A stretch of 28,928 nucleotides of DNA, from positions 1 to 28,928 of the forward strand of contig DASZKW010000117.1 in assembly GCA_035552775.1 (NCBI GenBank), written 5' to 3'. This document shows, one piece after another, positions 21,900-28,928 of the stretch. This stretch comes from DASZKW01 sp035552775. Its GTDB lineage: Bacteria; Actinomycetota; Acidimicrobiia; Acidimicrobiales; Palsa-688. Position 1 is the first letter of the stretch; each line of letters begins with the position of its first letter. Below the pieces are notes generated by a model. That model had not been told where the DNA came from. It worked only from the letters and a program-made list of their open reading frames with translations, and did no database searches. The translations under genes were made by a program, and so were the position numbers.

Positions 21900-23204
21900 C
21901 TACCGCTCTGTCCCCTCCACGGGCACCGGTGCCGCCTCGTGTGTGGCCACACCCGGTACCTCCTGTTGCCCAGCCTCCGGTACCCCGCCAGCCTCAGGTG
22001 CGGCTCCAGCCGCAGGTGCGGCGCCAGCCTCCGGCGACACGGCAGCCTCCGCCCCGGCAGGTCCAGGCGTTCCCGGTTCACCGGCGCCGGCTTCTTCCTC
22101 GCTGCCCGCCAACGACCACTCCTCGGCGGAGAGAGCCTCCCCGCCCTCGGCGGGCTGCCAGACCATCTCGCCCGCCTCGTTTTCCACCCACTCGCCCTCG
22201 GCCCAGTCCTGGTTGGCGTACGCCTCTTCTTCCGCCAGCTGGGTTTCGCTCTTGATGTCGATGCGCCACCCGGTGAGACGGGCGGCCAGGCGGGCGTTTT
22301 GGCCCTCCTTGCCGATGGCCAGCGAAAGCTGGAAGTCGTGCACCACGACTGTCGCCGTACCGGTCATCTCGTCGAGGAGGACGTCTTTAACCTTCGCCGG
22401 CTGCAAGGCGCGCATGACGAACTCTCGCGGCTCATCAGAGAAGGGGACGATGTCCACCTTTTCCCCGCGCAGCTCGTTGGTCACCATGCGTACACGAGCG
22501 CCTCGCGCCCCCACGCAGGCGCCTACGGGGTCGACGTTGCCGTCGTTGGACCACACCGCGATCTTGGTGCGGTGCCCGGGCTCGCGGGCCGCCGCCTTGA
22601 TCTCCACCACCCCGCTCGAGATCTCGGGGACTTCCAGCTCGAAGAGCCGCTTGATGAGACCGGGATGGGTCCGGCTCACCACGATCTGGGGACCCTTGGT
22701 CGTCTTGCGCACCTCGACTATGTAGGCCTTGAGGCGTGCTCCGTGCTCGTACCGCTCGTATGGCACCTGCTCGGCCTGGGGCAGCAACGCCTCGACCTGA
22801 CCCAGGTCGAGGAGCGTGTAGCGGTTGTCGCTCTGCTGGATGATCCCGGTGACGATGTCACCCTCGCGGCCCGCGTACTCCTGGTACTTGCGGTCACGGT
22901 CAAGCTCGCGGATGCGCTGGTTCATCACCTGCTTCGCCGTCTGCGCGGCGATGCGCCCGAAGTCGCTCGGGGTGTCGTCCCACTCGCGCACGACGGTGCC
23001 GTCCTCGTCGAGCTCCTGGCCGTACACCCGGATCTCGCCGGTCTCGGGGTCGATCGTCACCACCGCCTCCTCGGCGGCGTCCGGCATGCGCTTGTAGGCG
23101 GCGACGAGGGCGTTGGCCAGCGCGTCGAGCAGGGTGTCGACGCTGATGCCCTTCTCCTTGGCGATCTGCTGGAGAGCGTCGAGGAACGCGAAACTGTCTT
23201 TCAT
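21900..23204 (-). CDS. nusA: Transcription termination/antitermination protein NusA
   Basis: 434 residues. N-terminal RNA-polymerase-binding domain (about 1-125, LDALQQIAKEKGISVDTLLD), S1 domain (about 130-200, GDIVTGIIQQSDNRYTLLDL), KH1 (about 200-280, IVVSRTHPGLIKRLFELEVP, then DPVGACVGARGARVRMV) and KH2 (about 280-345, VVHDFQLSLAIGKEGQNARL). A tail of about 85 acidic, Ala/Gly/Pro-rich residues replaces the E. coli acidic repeats. NusA modulates pausing, intrinsic termination and rRNA antitermination. ATG at 23204 overlaps the rimP stop (ATGA). A terminator-like attenuator sits ahead of rimP, so feedback by NusA itself is plausible. Confidence 0.96.
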   Translation of the reverse strand: MKDSFAFLDALQQIAKEKGISVDTLLDALANALVAAYKRMPDAAEEAVVTIDPETGEIRVYGQELDEDGTVVREWDDTPSDFGRIAAQTAKQVMNQRIRELDRDRKYQEYAGREGDIVTGIIQQSDNRYTLLDLGQVEALLPQAEQVPYERYEHGARLKAYIVEVRKTTKGPQIVVSRTHPGLIKRLFELEVPEISSGVVEIKAAAREPGHRTKIAVWSNDGNVDPVGACVGARGARVRMVTNELRGEKVDIVPFSDEPREFVMRALQPAKVKDVLLDEMTGTATVVVHDFQLSLAIGKEGQNARLAARLTGWRIDIKSETQLAEEEAYANQDWAEGEWVENEAGEMVWQPAEGGEALSAEEWSLAGSEEEAGAGEPGTPGPAGAEAAVSPEAGAAPAAGAAPEAGGVPEAGQQEVPGVATHEAAPVPVEGTER

Positions 23205-23812
23205 GGGGCGTCCTTGGGGTTGGTCGCGGCGCCGGTCAGCGGCCGGGGCCGCGAGGCGGCCCGGGCGCGACCCGGCTTGTGGCGTCCGGGCGTACCGGGA
23301 CTCTGTGTCCCGCTCTGAGAGCCGCTCGGGCCCCAGACGAGCACGGTGTGAGTCCGCTCGATCTGGTCATAGGTCAGCTGGGTCTCGGCAGCAGCTACCG
23401 TCCCGCCGGCGGGTACGAGCACGCGGATGCCCGTGTCCGCGGCGTCGACCAGGACGCCGCGCAGGCGGCGGCTGCCGGCCACCGGCGCCACCAGCTTGAC
23501 GGACACCTCGGAGCCGACGAAGCAGCGGTACTGCTGCGGCGTGCGCAACCTACGCTCGACCCCGGGACTCGAGACCTCCAGGTGGTAGCGGCCACCGGGC
23601 GCCAAGTCGTCGCGTTCGTCAAGAGCGGCGGAGATGGCGTGGCTGGCGGCGGCCAGGGAATCGAGGTCGATACCCGGCCCGGCTCCAGGGCCCGCGGGGC
23701 GGTCGACGAGGATACGGACGATTCCGCCCGCCACTTCGACATCCCACAACTCGTGGCCCGCGGCGGCGACAAGGGGCCCGGCCAGGTCGCGGATGCTCTC
23801 GGTCGGCTCCAT
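23201..23812 (-). CDS. rimP: Ribosome maturation factor RimP
   Basis: 203 residues. RimP assists assembly of the 30S central region. Visible pattern: LAGPLVAAAGHELWDVEVAG, RILVDRP, the GIDLDSLAAASHAISAALDE helix, YHLEVSSPGVERRLRT (family hallmark) and the C-terminal SH3-like part LRGVLVDAADTGIRVLV ... LTYDQIERTHTVLVWG. A basic/Pro-rich tail of about 40 residues follows. ATG at 23812 with AAGGAGGTG immediately upstream, the strongest ribosome site in the window. First gene of the long translation operon; overlaps nusA by 4 nt. Confidence 0.93.
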   Translation of the reverse strand: MEPTESIRDLAGPLVAAAGHELWDVEVAGGIVRILVDRPAGPGAGPGIDLDSLAAASHAISAALDERDDLAPGGRYHLEVSSPGVERRLRTPQQYRCFVGSEVSVKLVAPVAGSRRLRGVLVDAADTGIRVLVPAGGTVAAAETQLTYDQIERTHTVLVWGPSGSQSGTQSPGTPGRHKPGRARAASRPRPLTGAATNPKDAP

Positions 23813-23839
23813 TTTCACCTCCTTGTCGTCAAGGATCGC

Positions 23840-23882
23840 AAACAAAAGCGTGGGCTTCCTGCCCAGGCAGGTCGGCCCACGC
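23840..23882 (-). terminator. Intrinsic terminator in the rimP-nusA leader (probable attenuator)
   Basis: On the minus strand an 8-bp outer stem (GCGTGGGC/GCCCACGC, 23882-23875 with 23855-23848) encloses a second perfect 6-bp stem (CCTGCC/GGCAGG, 23871-23866 with 23863-23858). The outer stem is followed at once by TTTTGTTT (23847-23840). This is a textbook Rho-independent terminator ending 27 nt before the rimP start codon. It can terminate read-through from proS and could also control rimP-nusA expression. Confidence 0.8.
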
Positions 23883-23913
23883 CAGGTGTTGCACTTGCCG
23901 CGTACTGCTCGGC

Positions 23914-23929
23914 CCACCCGCGCGGGTGG
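23914..23929 (-). promoter_or_regulatory. Leader hairpin upstream of the rimP terminator
   Basis: CCACCCGCGCGGGTGG is a perfect 16-nt palindrome in the putative leader. The 9-nt TCGGCCCAC (plus strand) occurs at 23909-23917 and again at 23872-23880 in the terminator's 5' arm. The terminator's 3' arm could therefore pair with the upstream copy instead, giving a possible antiterminator. Confidence 0.45.
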
Positions 23930-23936
23930 CCCCATG

Positions 23937-23942
23937 AGTATA
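23937..23942 (-). promoter_or_regulatory. -10 box of the rimP-nusA-infB operon
   Basis: TATACT on the minus strand, 125 nt before the rimP start and 34 nt after the proS stop. No good -35 at the right distance (GCCGTC). If used, the transcript starts just before the leader hairpin. Confidence 0.4.
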
Positions 23943-23975
23943 GGCCGTCCCGGCCCCCAGACGGCGGCCCCCCGT

Positions 23976-25400
23976 TCAGTAGGCGCGCGCCACCGTGGCC
24001 ACCAGGTCGGGCTCGTGGTCGGATTCGGCCAACGTCCCGTCGGGGCGACTCAGGCAGCGCACCGTGACCCCCGAAGCGCCCATCTCCTTCTCCCCTTCCG
24101 TGCCGAGCGCGGACCAGGCGACGGTGGCGAAGCCCGCCTCGCTGGCCTCGACGGCCGCGGCCGCCGCCCCTCCGCCCACTCCCGCCGGGACCTCGACCGT
24201 ACGCCGGGCGAGGGATTCGCGAGCCGTCGCCAGCAGCCCGGCCTGGGCGGCATCGAGGGCGGCCACCGCCTCGTCGGCCACGCCGGCCAGGGCCACCGGT
24301 GTCTTCGAACGCAGGTCCCGGCGCACGAGGGTCACCTGACCGGAGGCCAGCTCTCGGGGCCCGACCTCGACGCGGACGGGGACCCCCTTCAGCTCCCACT
24401 CGACCGAACGGCGCCCGAAGCTCACGTCGACCCTGTCGTCCAGGCGCACCCGCACGCCGCGAGCTGCCAGGTCGGACACCAGCGACGACGCCGCCCGCCG
24501 GGTTCCCTCCTCGTCGCGCACCAGCACGACCACCACCTGGAGGGGGGCGAGGCGGGGGGGCAGGCGCAGGCCGGCGTCGTCGCCGTGGGCCATGATGAGG
24601 GCGCCCACCAGCCGGCTGGACGCCCCCCACGAGGTCTGCCAGACGTGCTCGAGGGCTCCCGACTCCGACGCGAACTGGGTGCCGAAAACACGCGCGAAGT
24701 TCTGCCCCAGCTCGTGGCTGGTGCCCATCTGCAGGGCCTTGCCGTCGCCCATCATGGCCTCGCATGTCCAGGTGCGGATGGCGCCGGCGAATCGCTCCCG
24801 GGCCGTCTTGTGGCCGGTGAGCACGGGCACGGCGAGCACGTCGACCATGGTCGAGCGGTAGACGTCGCCGAGGATGCGCAGCGCGTACGCTCGGGCCTCC
24901 GCTTCGGTGGCGTGGGCGGTGTGGCCCTCCTGCCACAAGAACTCGGTGGTGCGCAGGAACAGCCGGGGGCGCAACTCCCAGCGCACCACGTTGGCCCACT
25001 GGTTGATGAGCAGCGGCAGGTCACGGTGGCTGTGGATCCACTTGGCGAAGTAGCTGTTGATGATGGTTTCGGACGTGGGCCGTATGACGACCGGCTCGCC
25101 GAGCTCCTCGCCGCCACCGTGGGTGACCACGGCGAGCTCGGGACTGAACCCCTCGACGTGCTCGGCCTCGCGGCGGAAGTAGGACTCGGGGATCAGCAGG
25201 GGGAAGTAGGCGTTGTCGGCCCCCGCCGCCTTGATGCGGGCGTCGAGCTCGGCCTGCATGCGCTCCCAGATGGCGTAGCCCCAGGGCCGGATGACCATGC
25301 TGCCCCGGACCGGGCCGTTGTCGGCGAGCTCGGCGAGGGCCACGACCTCTTGGTACCAGCGGGGGAAGTCGGTGGCGGGGGGGGTCAGTGGTGAGGCCAT
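23976..25400 (-). CDS. proS: Proline-tRNA ligase, archaeal/eukaryotic-type (short form)
   Basis: 474 residues, class II synthetase of the compact type without the bacterial editing insertion between motifs 2 and 3. FPRWYQEVVALAELADNGPV opens the protein, motif 1 surrounds GSMVIRPWGYAIWERMQ, motif 2 is RWELRPRLFLRTTEFLWQEG, and VIRPTSETIINSYFAKWI is the proline-site TSE region. The C-terminal anticodon-binding domain and zinc-binding-like tail end in VATVARAY. ATG at 25400, where homology begins; the frame is open further upstream. The short form is standard in many actinobacterial relatives but differs from the roughly 570-residue bacterial form. It sits between the Eis-like gene and rimP, with its own leader. 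Confidence 0.95.
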   Translation of the reverse strand: MASPLTPPATDFPRWYQEVVALAELADNGPVRGSMVIRPWGYAIWERMQAELDARIKAAGADNAYFPLLIPESYFRREAEHVEGFSPELAVVTHGGGEELGEPVVIRPTSETIINSYFAKWIHSHRDLPLLINQWANVVRWELRPRLFLRTTEFLWQEGHTAHATEAEARAYALRILGDVYRSTMVDVLAVPVLTGHKTARERFAGAIRTWTCEAMMGDGKALQMGTSHELGQNFARVFGTQFASESGALEHVWQTSWGASSRLVGALIMAHGDDAGLRLPPRLAPLQVVVVLVRDEEGTRRAASSLVSDLAARGVRVRLDDRVDVSFGRRSVEWELKGVPVRVEVGPRELASGQVTLVRRDLRSKTPVALAGVADEAVAALDAAQAGLLATARESLARRTVEVPAGVGGGAAAAAVEASEAGFATVAWSALGTEGEKEMGASGVTVRCLSRPDGTLAESDHEPDLVATVARAY

Positions 25401-25470
25401 GGCCGGCAACCGTACAGGGAAGGGGAAAAGGAGAACCCACGCCACAGCGGCGCCCCTCGAATCCTGCGAA

Positions 25471-25485
25471 CCCGCGCTCCGCGGG
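25471..25485 (-). other. GC hairpin in the proS leader
   Basis: CCCGCG and CGCGGG pair around a 3-nt loop within the 172-nt gap upstream of proS. No T-tract, so it is not a standard terminator. No T-box features (AGGGTGG-type box or specifier loop) were recognised. Confidence 0.35.
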
Positions 25486-25529
25486 ACCGGGCAGTACCCC
25501 TTCGTCGACGGTGTGTGCAGAAACCTGGC

Positions 25530-25558
25530 TATATACGGGTAACCCCGGGAACTGCACA
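25530..25558 (-). promoter_or_regulatory. Possible proS promoter
   Basis: TATATA (25530-25535), very AT-rich for this DNA, with TGTGCA 17 nt upstream on the minus strand as a half-matching -35. The leader would be about 120 nt and include the hairpin. Confidence 0.4.
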
Positions 25559-25572
25559 GGGCGTGCGCTCGG

Positions 25573-26802
25573 TTAGAACAGGGTGCCGGAGAACGGCGCG
25601 GGCACCGTCGCAAACAGGGAGTCGGCGAGGTCGAGGGCGCCTTTGCGCCCTTCGACGACGCGGCCGGCGGCGGCGAGGGTGGACGGCGTGACGCCACCGA
25701 GGTAGACGGCACCGAGCTCGGCGATCGGGAGGGTCACGCCAGCGGGCTCGCCGGGGGCGGCCCGCCGGCAGGAGGCCCCGGCACGGCTGGCATCGAGGCG
25801 CCACCGTCCGGCAACTTCGGGGTCGTCGCCCACGACCTCGAGCACAAGGCGCCCCTCTCGGCGGTATCCGCGCGCCTCGAGGGCGGCGGCCACGTCGAGG
25901 ATGCGGAGCCACAGCATGTCGCGCTGGAGGGTGACACGAAACTGGCGGGGATCGACCAGGCGCCAACGCAGCGCGTCGTCGACGGGTCGGTGGAGGGCAC
26001 TCACCTCACGGACCAGATCGACGTCGAAGAGGTACCGCCAAAGCGCCGCTTCCGCCTCGGCGGTGGTGGCGTAAAGGTCCCGCAGCTCGAGGCGGGCACC
26101 GACCAAAGCCCCGTTGTCTCTGAGCTCGTGGCCGCGGTAGGCGGCGTAGCCGTCGTCGCTGACCGCGTAGTAGAGGGCGCTGCCCCCCTTGCGCCATGGG
26201 ATGGGGTCGGCCAGGATGCCCGCCCACGTTGCGGCGTCGCGGTCGACCTCGCCGGCGCGTCCACGGCGGAGGCGGTCGTGCAGGTCGGGAAGCGTTTTCG
26301 CCGCCTCGTGGGCATCGAGCAGGCGTACGCCGGCGCCGGGTACGGGGCTGGCCAGCGCCGCACGCGACGTGTCGACCACCACCTGGGCCGACCACGTCGC
26401 CTGGCCGAAGCCGAAGCGCCCGTAGATTGCTCCCTCCGACGCCTGGAGGCCGGCCAGGGGCTCCCCCCGGCGGCGGGCGTCGTCGATCAGGGCGCCCATG
26501 AGACGGCGCAGCAATCCCCTGCGCCGGTGGGTGGGGTGCACGCCGACGCCGCTCACCGCGGCGATGGGCAGCGTCGGGCAGCACCCTGGGGCGCTGCCGG
26601 GGACGGTGACGTTGCGGGTGAACGCGCAGGCGTTGGCGACGAAGCGACCGTGCTCGACCACGGCCCACGCCCGGTCGGGCTCCACGTGGGGCCCCCAGTG
26701 CTCGCGCACCGTCGGGTCGCCGGCGTCGAGGAACGGGACGCTCAGCGAGTCGACGAAGGCCCCCACCTCGCCGGCGCCGATGGTCCGTAGCTCCAGGTCC
26801 AT
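25573..26802 (-). CDS. Eis-family GNAT N-acetyltransferase
   Basis: 409 residues, the size of Eis proteins (two GNAT-like domains plus an SCP2-like C-terminal domain). The acetyl-CoA motif is VSGVGVHPTHRRRGLLRRLM; AIYGRFGFGQAT holds the tyrosine that acts as general acid in Eis. The final SGTLF places a terminal phenylalanine carboxylate as in Eis, where it serves as the catalytic base. Family members acetylate several amines of aminoglycosides or lysines of proteins and peptides; the substrate here is unknown. Inserted between ispG and proS in an otherwise housekeeping series. ATG at 26802; only a weak ribosome site (GGGGCG). Confidence 0.88.
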   Translation of the reverse strand: MDLELRTIGAGEVGAFVDSLSVPFLDAGDPTVREHWGPHVEPDRAWAVVEHGRFVANACAFTRNVTVPGSAPGCCPTLPIAAVSGVGVHPTHRRRGLLRRLMGALIDDARRRGEPLAGLQASEGAIYGRFGFGQATWSAQVVVDTSRAALASPVPGAGVRLLDAHEAAKTLPDLHDRLRRGRAGEVDRDAATWAGILADPIPWRKGGSALYYAVSDDGYAAYRGHELRDNGALVGARLELRDLYATTAEAEAALWRYLFDVDLVREVSALHRPVDDALRWRLVDPRQFRVTLQRDMLWLRILDVAAALEARGYRREGRLVLEVVGDDPEVAGRWRLDASRAGASCRRAAPGEPAGVTLPIAELGAVYLGGVTPSTLAAAGRVVEGRKGALDLADSLFATVPAPFSGTLF

Positions 26803-26888
26803 CGCCCCAGTGTGGCCACCCGGGCCGCTGGGCGCCCGATCTTTTGCGCGCCACCGAGCCGGCGTGCTGCGACAGCAGGTCCCTTCGC

Positions 26889-28112
26889 CTACTCAGGATT
26901 GCCGCGGAGGCGCTTCTCGATGAGGGCGACCTTGGAGTCGACCAGGTTGGCGTCGTCGCCCTTGAGGTCGAGCAGCGCGAGGCGGTCATTTTCGGCCTCC
27001 TCCGCGGCACCCGAGTCGGCGGCGGCCAGCCTGGCGGCGACGCCCTCTTTGACCAGCTTCTCCGCCTCGGCCACCAGGGCGGAGACCATCTCGTCCTCGG
27101 GGACTACGCGCACGATCTTGCCCTGGATGAACAGGTGGCCACGATGGCGGCCGGCGGCGATGCCCAGGTCGGCCGAGCGGGCCTCTCCGGGCCCGTTGAC
27201 CACGCAGCCCATAACCGCCACCTGGAGGGGGATCTCCCGGTCCTGCAGGGCTTCCATGGCCTCCTGGGCCACCTTGTAGACGTCGATCTCCGCCCGACCG
27301 CAGGCCGGGCAGGCGATGAGGTCGACGCCCTTTCGTTCCCGCAGGCCTAGGGCCTCGAGCAGGACCCTGCCCGCCTTGGCCTCCTCGACGGGGTCGGCGG
27401 TGAGGGAGTAGCGGATGGTGTCGCCGATACCCTCCGACAGGAGGGTGGCGATGCCGGCGGTGGCCTTGATGGTGCCGGGGGGGGGCGGCCCGGCCTCGGT
27501 GACGCCGAGGTGGAGCGGGTGGTCCACCGTTTCGGACAGCTGGCGGTAGGCCTCGATCATGAGGGGGACGTTGGACGCCTTGACGGAGATCTTGACGTCG
27601 TCGAAACCCACCTCGGCGAAGAGGGCGAGCTCGATCTGGGCCGACTCCACCAGGGCCTCGGGGGTGGCCGACCCGTACTTCTTGTAGAGGCGAGGGTCCA
27701 GGGAGCCGGCGTTGACGCCTATGCGCACCGGGACTCCCCTGTCCTTGCATTCCCGGGCGACAAGCTTGATCTCCTCGGGCTTGCGCAGGTTGCCGGGGTT
27801 GAGGCGCAGGCAGTGCACCCCTGCCTCCAGGGCGGCGAGGGCCATCTCCACGTGGAAGTGGATGTCGGCCACGATCGGTACCGGGGAGCGGGGCACGATG
27901 TGGGCCAAACCCTCGGCCGCCTCCTTCTCGTTGCAGGTGCAGCGTACGATGTCGGCGCCCGCCGCGGACAGGGCGTAGATCTGGGCGAGGGTGCCGTCCA
28001 CGTCGGCGGTCTTGGTGATGGTCATCGACTGCACGCTCACCGGGGCGTCGCCCCCGACGGGTACCGAGCCGACCATGACCGTCCGGGTGGGCTTGCGGGG
28101 AAAACGAGCCAT
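26889..28112 (-). CDS. ispG: 4-hydroxy-3-methylbut-2-en-1-yl diphosphate synthase (MEP pathway)
   Basis: 407 residues. IspG reduces the cyclic diphosphate MEcPP to HMBPP with a [4Fe-4S] cluster. The TIM-barrel N-terminus shows VMVGSVPVGGDAPVSVQSM, GADIVRCTCN and LRLNPGN. The cluster ligands are C268 and C271 (CPACG) and C303 (GCVVNGPGEA), with the conserved Glu as the fourth ligand, at nearly the E. coli positions. About 45 extra C-terminal residues are charged and may be coiled coil. ATG at 28112; it follows the site-2 protease by 16 nt, the usual actinobacterial rip1-ispG arrangement. Confidence 0.96.
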   Translation of the reverse strand: MARFPRKPTRTVMVGSVPVGGDAPVSVQSMTITKTADVDGTLAQIYALSAAGADIVRCTCNEKEAAEGLAHIVPRSPVPIVADIHFHVEMALAALEAGVHCLRLNPGNLRKPEEIKLVARECKDRGVPVRIGVNAGSLDPRLYKKYGSATPEALVESAQIELALFAEVGFDDVKISVKASNVPLMIEAYRQLSETVDHPLHLGVTEAGPPPPGTIKATAGIATLLSEGIGDTIRYSLTADPVEEAKAGRVLLEALGLRERKGVDLIACPACGRAEIDVYKVAQEAMEALQDREIPLQVAVMGCVVNGPGEARSADLGIAAGRHRGHLFIQGKIVRVVPEDEMVSALVAEAEKLVKEGVAARLAAADSGAAEEAENDRLALLDLKGDDANLVDSKVALIEKRLRGNPE

Positions 28113-28128
28113 AGAGCGATAACCCTGT

Positions 28129-28928
28129 CTAAGTGAGCAGACCGCGCAGATCGAGGAACAGAGTCGACACCCCTAGGAGCACGATCACCAGGAGACCAGC
28201 GTAGAGGAACGGGGCAAGTTTCCTGGCGTCCGCGTGGTGGGACCGGCCCCGCCGGCTCCGGGCCTTCTCGTACAGGGCCACCGCGATGTGGCCGCCGTCG
28301 AGGGGCGGCATGGGCAGCAGGTTGAAGATCCCGACGAAGATGGATATGTCGGCGAGCAGGAACAGCACCTCGCCGAGGCCGGCTTGGGTGGCCTGGTGGG
28401 CGAGGCGTACCACGCCGACCGGGGACTCGAAGCGGACGGCCGACTTGGGGTTACGGGTCGCCGTCGGGCTGCCCAGTTGGTGGACGGTGTTGGCCACCGC
28501 GTGGGGAATGGCCGCCATGTTGGTGGACACGATGGTGCCGATGCCGGTGACGGCGTGGGTGAGCGAGGAGGCCAGCCCCAGGTGGACCACGGCGCTGGCC
28601 TCGATGCCGAGGAAGCCCTTGGGCGTCTTCGACGGCGGCGGGGCGTCCTTGCCCGCCACGCGGACCTTGGAGAGGTCGGTGAGTGTCGGGTGCAGCGTGA
28701 GCACGGTGCCCCCACGGTCGACCTCGAGGGTCACCTGCTGGCCCGGGTGGCCGGACAGGAAGGCGGAGACCTGGGTGAAGTTCGCGAAGCGGTGACCATC
28801 GACGGCGACGATGCGGTCGCCGACCTTGACGCCGGCGGCCTGGGCCGGGCTCTGCCCGGTGGTCAGGCCGTCGATGGCCATGATGGGATTGTCGGCCGGG
28901 ATGGTCGAGATGATGTTGCCGTTGTCAC
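28129..28928 (-). CDS. Site-2 intramembrane metalloprotease, RseP/Rip1 type (C-terminal part)
   Basis: The C-terminal 266 codons are visible; the N-terminus with the HExxH zinc motif lies beyond the right edge. A PDZ domain is present (SPAQAAGVKVGDRIVAVDGH, FANFTQVSAFLSGHPGQQV). Then come transmembrane segments, the second active-site motif NLLPMPPLDGGHI with its metal-binding aspartate, and a last helix (FLYAGLLVIVLLGVSTLFL). The protease cleaves membrane-bound anti-sigma factors and similar single-pass proteins within the bilayer. First gene of this minus-strand series, normally preceded by dxr. Confidence 0.93.
   Translation of the reverse strand, partial: DNGNIISTIPADNPIMAIDGLTTGQSPAQAAGVKVGDRIVAVDGHRFANFTQVSAFLSGHPGQQVTLEVDRGGTVLTLHPTLTDLSKVRVAGKDAPPPSKTPKGFLGIEASAVVHLGLASSLTHAVTGIGTIVSTNMAAIPHAVANTVHQLGSPTATRNPKSAVRFESPVGVVRLAHQATQAGLGEVLFLLADISIFVGIFNLLPMPPLDGGHIAVALYEKARSRRGRSHHADARKLAPFLYAGLLVIVLLGVSTLFLDLRGLLT

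Noticed and set aside
19696..25394. Very long plus-strand open frames opposite infB, nusA and proS (420-586 codons).
   Set aside because: Compositionally biased mirror frames of confirmed genes, with no recognisable domains.
25401..25572. A tRNA gene or T-box in the proS leader, suggested by GCGGGTTCG and a GC stem.
   Set aside because: No complete cloverleaf, no CCA-side acceptor pairing, and no T-box sequence was found; only a simple hairpin is supported.

Overview
The window is GC-rich, densely packed DNA from an actinobacterium. The gene order on the minus strand, read from the right edge, is rip1/rseP - ispG - (Eis-like) - proS - rimP - nusA - ylxR - infB - DUF503 - rbfA - truB. This is the classic actinobacterial isoprenoid/translation block. 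The archaeal-type ProRS, frequent GTG/TTG starts and probable leaderless genes also fit. A deep lineage such as Acidimicrobiia is possible, but that is inference only.

Right part (about 16950-28928, all minus strand): a site-2 protease (cut by the window edge), ispG, an Eis-family acetyltransferase, proS, then the rimP-nusA-ylxR-infB-DUF503-rbfA-truB operon. A strong intrinsic terminator, preceded by a possible alternative hairpin, sits in the leader just before rimP and looks like an attenuator. DUF503 and YlxR have no ATG/GTG/TTG upstream of their conserved N-termini.

Middle (about 6900-16900): the genes between truB and ribF are not translation genes. They are a VOC-fold protein, a complete BMP/nucleoside-type ABC importer (lipoprotein, double ATPase, two permeases), an aryl-alcohol-type zinc dehydrogenase, an HpcH/HpaI aldolase coupled to a Dabb protein, an IclR regulator, and an acetamidase/formamidase-family hydrolase. 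ribF, usually next to truB, lies about 10 kb away with catabolic genes on both sides.

Left part (1-5813): the 5' end of a Rieske ring-hydroxylating oxygenase; a tightly overlapping operon of SnoaL-like protein, MDR oxidoreductase, O-methyltransferase and ATZ/TRZ-type amidohydrolase; a 34-codon remnant of a second MDR gene; and a divergent second amidohydrolase. The two amidohydrolases share metal ligands, but both lack the usual HxxE glutamate.

The main new observation is a shared upstream element, seen in its clearest form as TCTTGTNATGCAAGAC followed by a fixed-distance TCCC. It is present ahead of the Rieske gene and the VOC gene, as a half-site form ahead of the BMP importer, and more weakly ahead of the second amidohydrolase. 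In each case its centre lies about 60 bp upstream of the predicted transcription start. This suggests one activator-controlled regulon for uptake and oxidative or hydrolytic breakdown of an unidentified, perhaps nitrogen-containing, small molecule. No rRNA, tRNA, CRISPR array or insertion sequence was seen.
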